Shown: one piece after another, positions 6,340-6,708 of the stretch
How positions within the stretch are numbered: position 1 is the first letter of the stretch
How the letters are laid out: every line of letters begins with the position of its first letter
NCBI GenBank assembly: GCA_030617485.1
Contig: JAUWVK010000085.1
Span: 1 to 6,708, forward strand
Length of the DNA stretch: 6,708 nt
Source of the DNA: Gammaproteobacteria bacterium
Lineage (GTDB): Bacteria; Pseudomonadota; Gammaproteobacteria; SZUA-152
Direction: 5' to 3'
Notes under the pieces: model-generated
Databases searched by the model: none
What the model was told of the DNA's origin: nothing
The model's input: only the letters and a program-made list of their open reading frames with translations
Translations under genes and position numbers: made by a program

Positions 6340-6708
6340 ATGAAGTGTGAATTGAATGAGCAGACCCGGCAGCGTATGCGGGCCTGGTTTGCCCGCACCC
6401 CGGGTCGCTGGTTTCAGGCTGAAGAGCGCGCCCAGTTAACAGAAGTCTTGCCCAACCTGTTTGGATACCATCTGCTGCAGCTGGGGGATTTGTTCTCACG
6501 GGAGTGTCTGACCACAACACGTATCCCGCATTGCGTCGTACTGGATGCGTGGCCACAGGATAAGGCCCCATCTGGAGAGCGGCCACGAAACAGCATTTGT
6601 GGTATTCCCGAGCACCTGCCTGTGGCGACGGATTATCTGGATGTGGTGTTATTGCCCCATACCCTGGAATTTACCGAAAATCCGCATCAAATTTTGCGAG
6701 AAGTGGAT
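6340..6708 (+). CDS. YafS-like class I SAM-dependent methyltransferase-fold protein (3' partial)
   Basis: 123 codons are visible and the frame stays open to the right edge, so the C-terminal half or more is missing. The N-terminal part matches the YafS family found next to gloB: a W-F..TP-GRWF start, then YHLLQLG (43-49) at the position of SAM motif I, IPEHLPVATDYLDVVLLPHTLEF (starting at 89; compare LP-x-A/F-x-SVD-x-x-LL-x-HTL), and PHQILREVD (115-123), which normally leads into the RVL strand of the methyltransferase fold. The glycine-rich motif I is degenerate (QLGDLFSRE), as recalled for the family, so methyl transfer is inferred from fold only and the substrate is unknown. ATG 6340 is the chosen start: GCGAGG (6322-6327) is a weak ribosome-binding site 12 bases upstream. 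In-frame TTG codons at 6316 and 6292 are possible alternatives, the frame being open back to 6274. rnhA and dnaQ would be expected beyond the edge. Confidence 0.85.
   Translation, partial: MKCELNEQTRQRMRAWFARTPGRWFQAEERAQLTEVLPNLFGYHLLQLGDLFSRECLTTTRIPHCVVLDAWPQDKAPSGERPRNSICGIPEHLPVATDYLDVVLLPHTLEFTENPHQILREVD

Noticed and set aside
6311..6596. Two minus-strand ORFs (91 and 60 codons) opposite the methyltransferase-like gene
   Set aside because: They oppose a + frame with clear YafS-family motifs and are low-information shadows.
1..6708. Search for CRISPR arrays, tRNA/rRNA genes, insertion sequences, toxin-antitoxin or defence genes
   Set aside because: No regularly spaced long repeats, no cloverleaf, no transposase or terminal inverted repeats, and no defence-type domains seen by eye.

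Overview
The window reads as an ordinary chromosomal segment of a gammaproteobacterium, probably free-living and related to Pseudomonas/Cellvibrionales. The evidence is gene content, gene order, sigma70-like and Shine-Dalgarno-like sites, and moderate GC. It is densely coded: five long genes plus one truncated at the right edge, no RNA gene, no mobile element, no CRISPR array, and no gene-free stretch above 230 bases. The order peptide ABC transporter, mltD, gloB, YafS-like methyltransferase matches, from memory and not searched, the arrangement near mltD/gloB/rnhA/dnaQ in Pseudomonas. If that holds, rnhA and dnaQ should follow just beyond the right edge.

Left half, + strand: the 3' part of an OppC/DppC-type permease (1-783), an 80-base gap carrying three tandem copies of an 11-mer, a fused two-domain OppD-OppF-type ATPase (864-2909), then a small zinc protein of the GFA/CENP-V family (2925-3347) 15 bases later. 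The first two would form the inner-membrane channel and motor of an oligopeptide or dipeptide importer. The other permease and the binding protein should lie upstream of base 1. The GFA-like gene looks co-transcribed, but its link to peptide uptake is unknown.

Right half: mltD (3370-5187, -) encodes a membrane-anchored lytic transglycosylase with three LysM domains, convergent with the GFA-like gene across 22 bases and a 9-bp hairpin. gloB (5309-6109, -) encodes glyoxalase II and lies upstream of mltD on the same strand. A 230-base divergent region with tandem repeats and a small palindrome separates gloB from a YafS-like methyltransferase-fold gene (6340 to beyond 6708, +). Peptide import and lytic transglycosylase activity both touch cell-wall turnover, and GloB and the GFA family both have links to glutathione/aldehyde chemistry, but nothing here shows that they function together.

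I did not find a convincing undescribed system. The items worth a second look are modest: the tandem ribosome-binding-site-like repeats before the ATPase gene, the repeat and palindrome structure in the gloB/methyltransferase divergent promoter region, the fused ATPase retaining both four-cysteine motifs, and the degenerate SAM motif in the methyltransferase-like protein.
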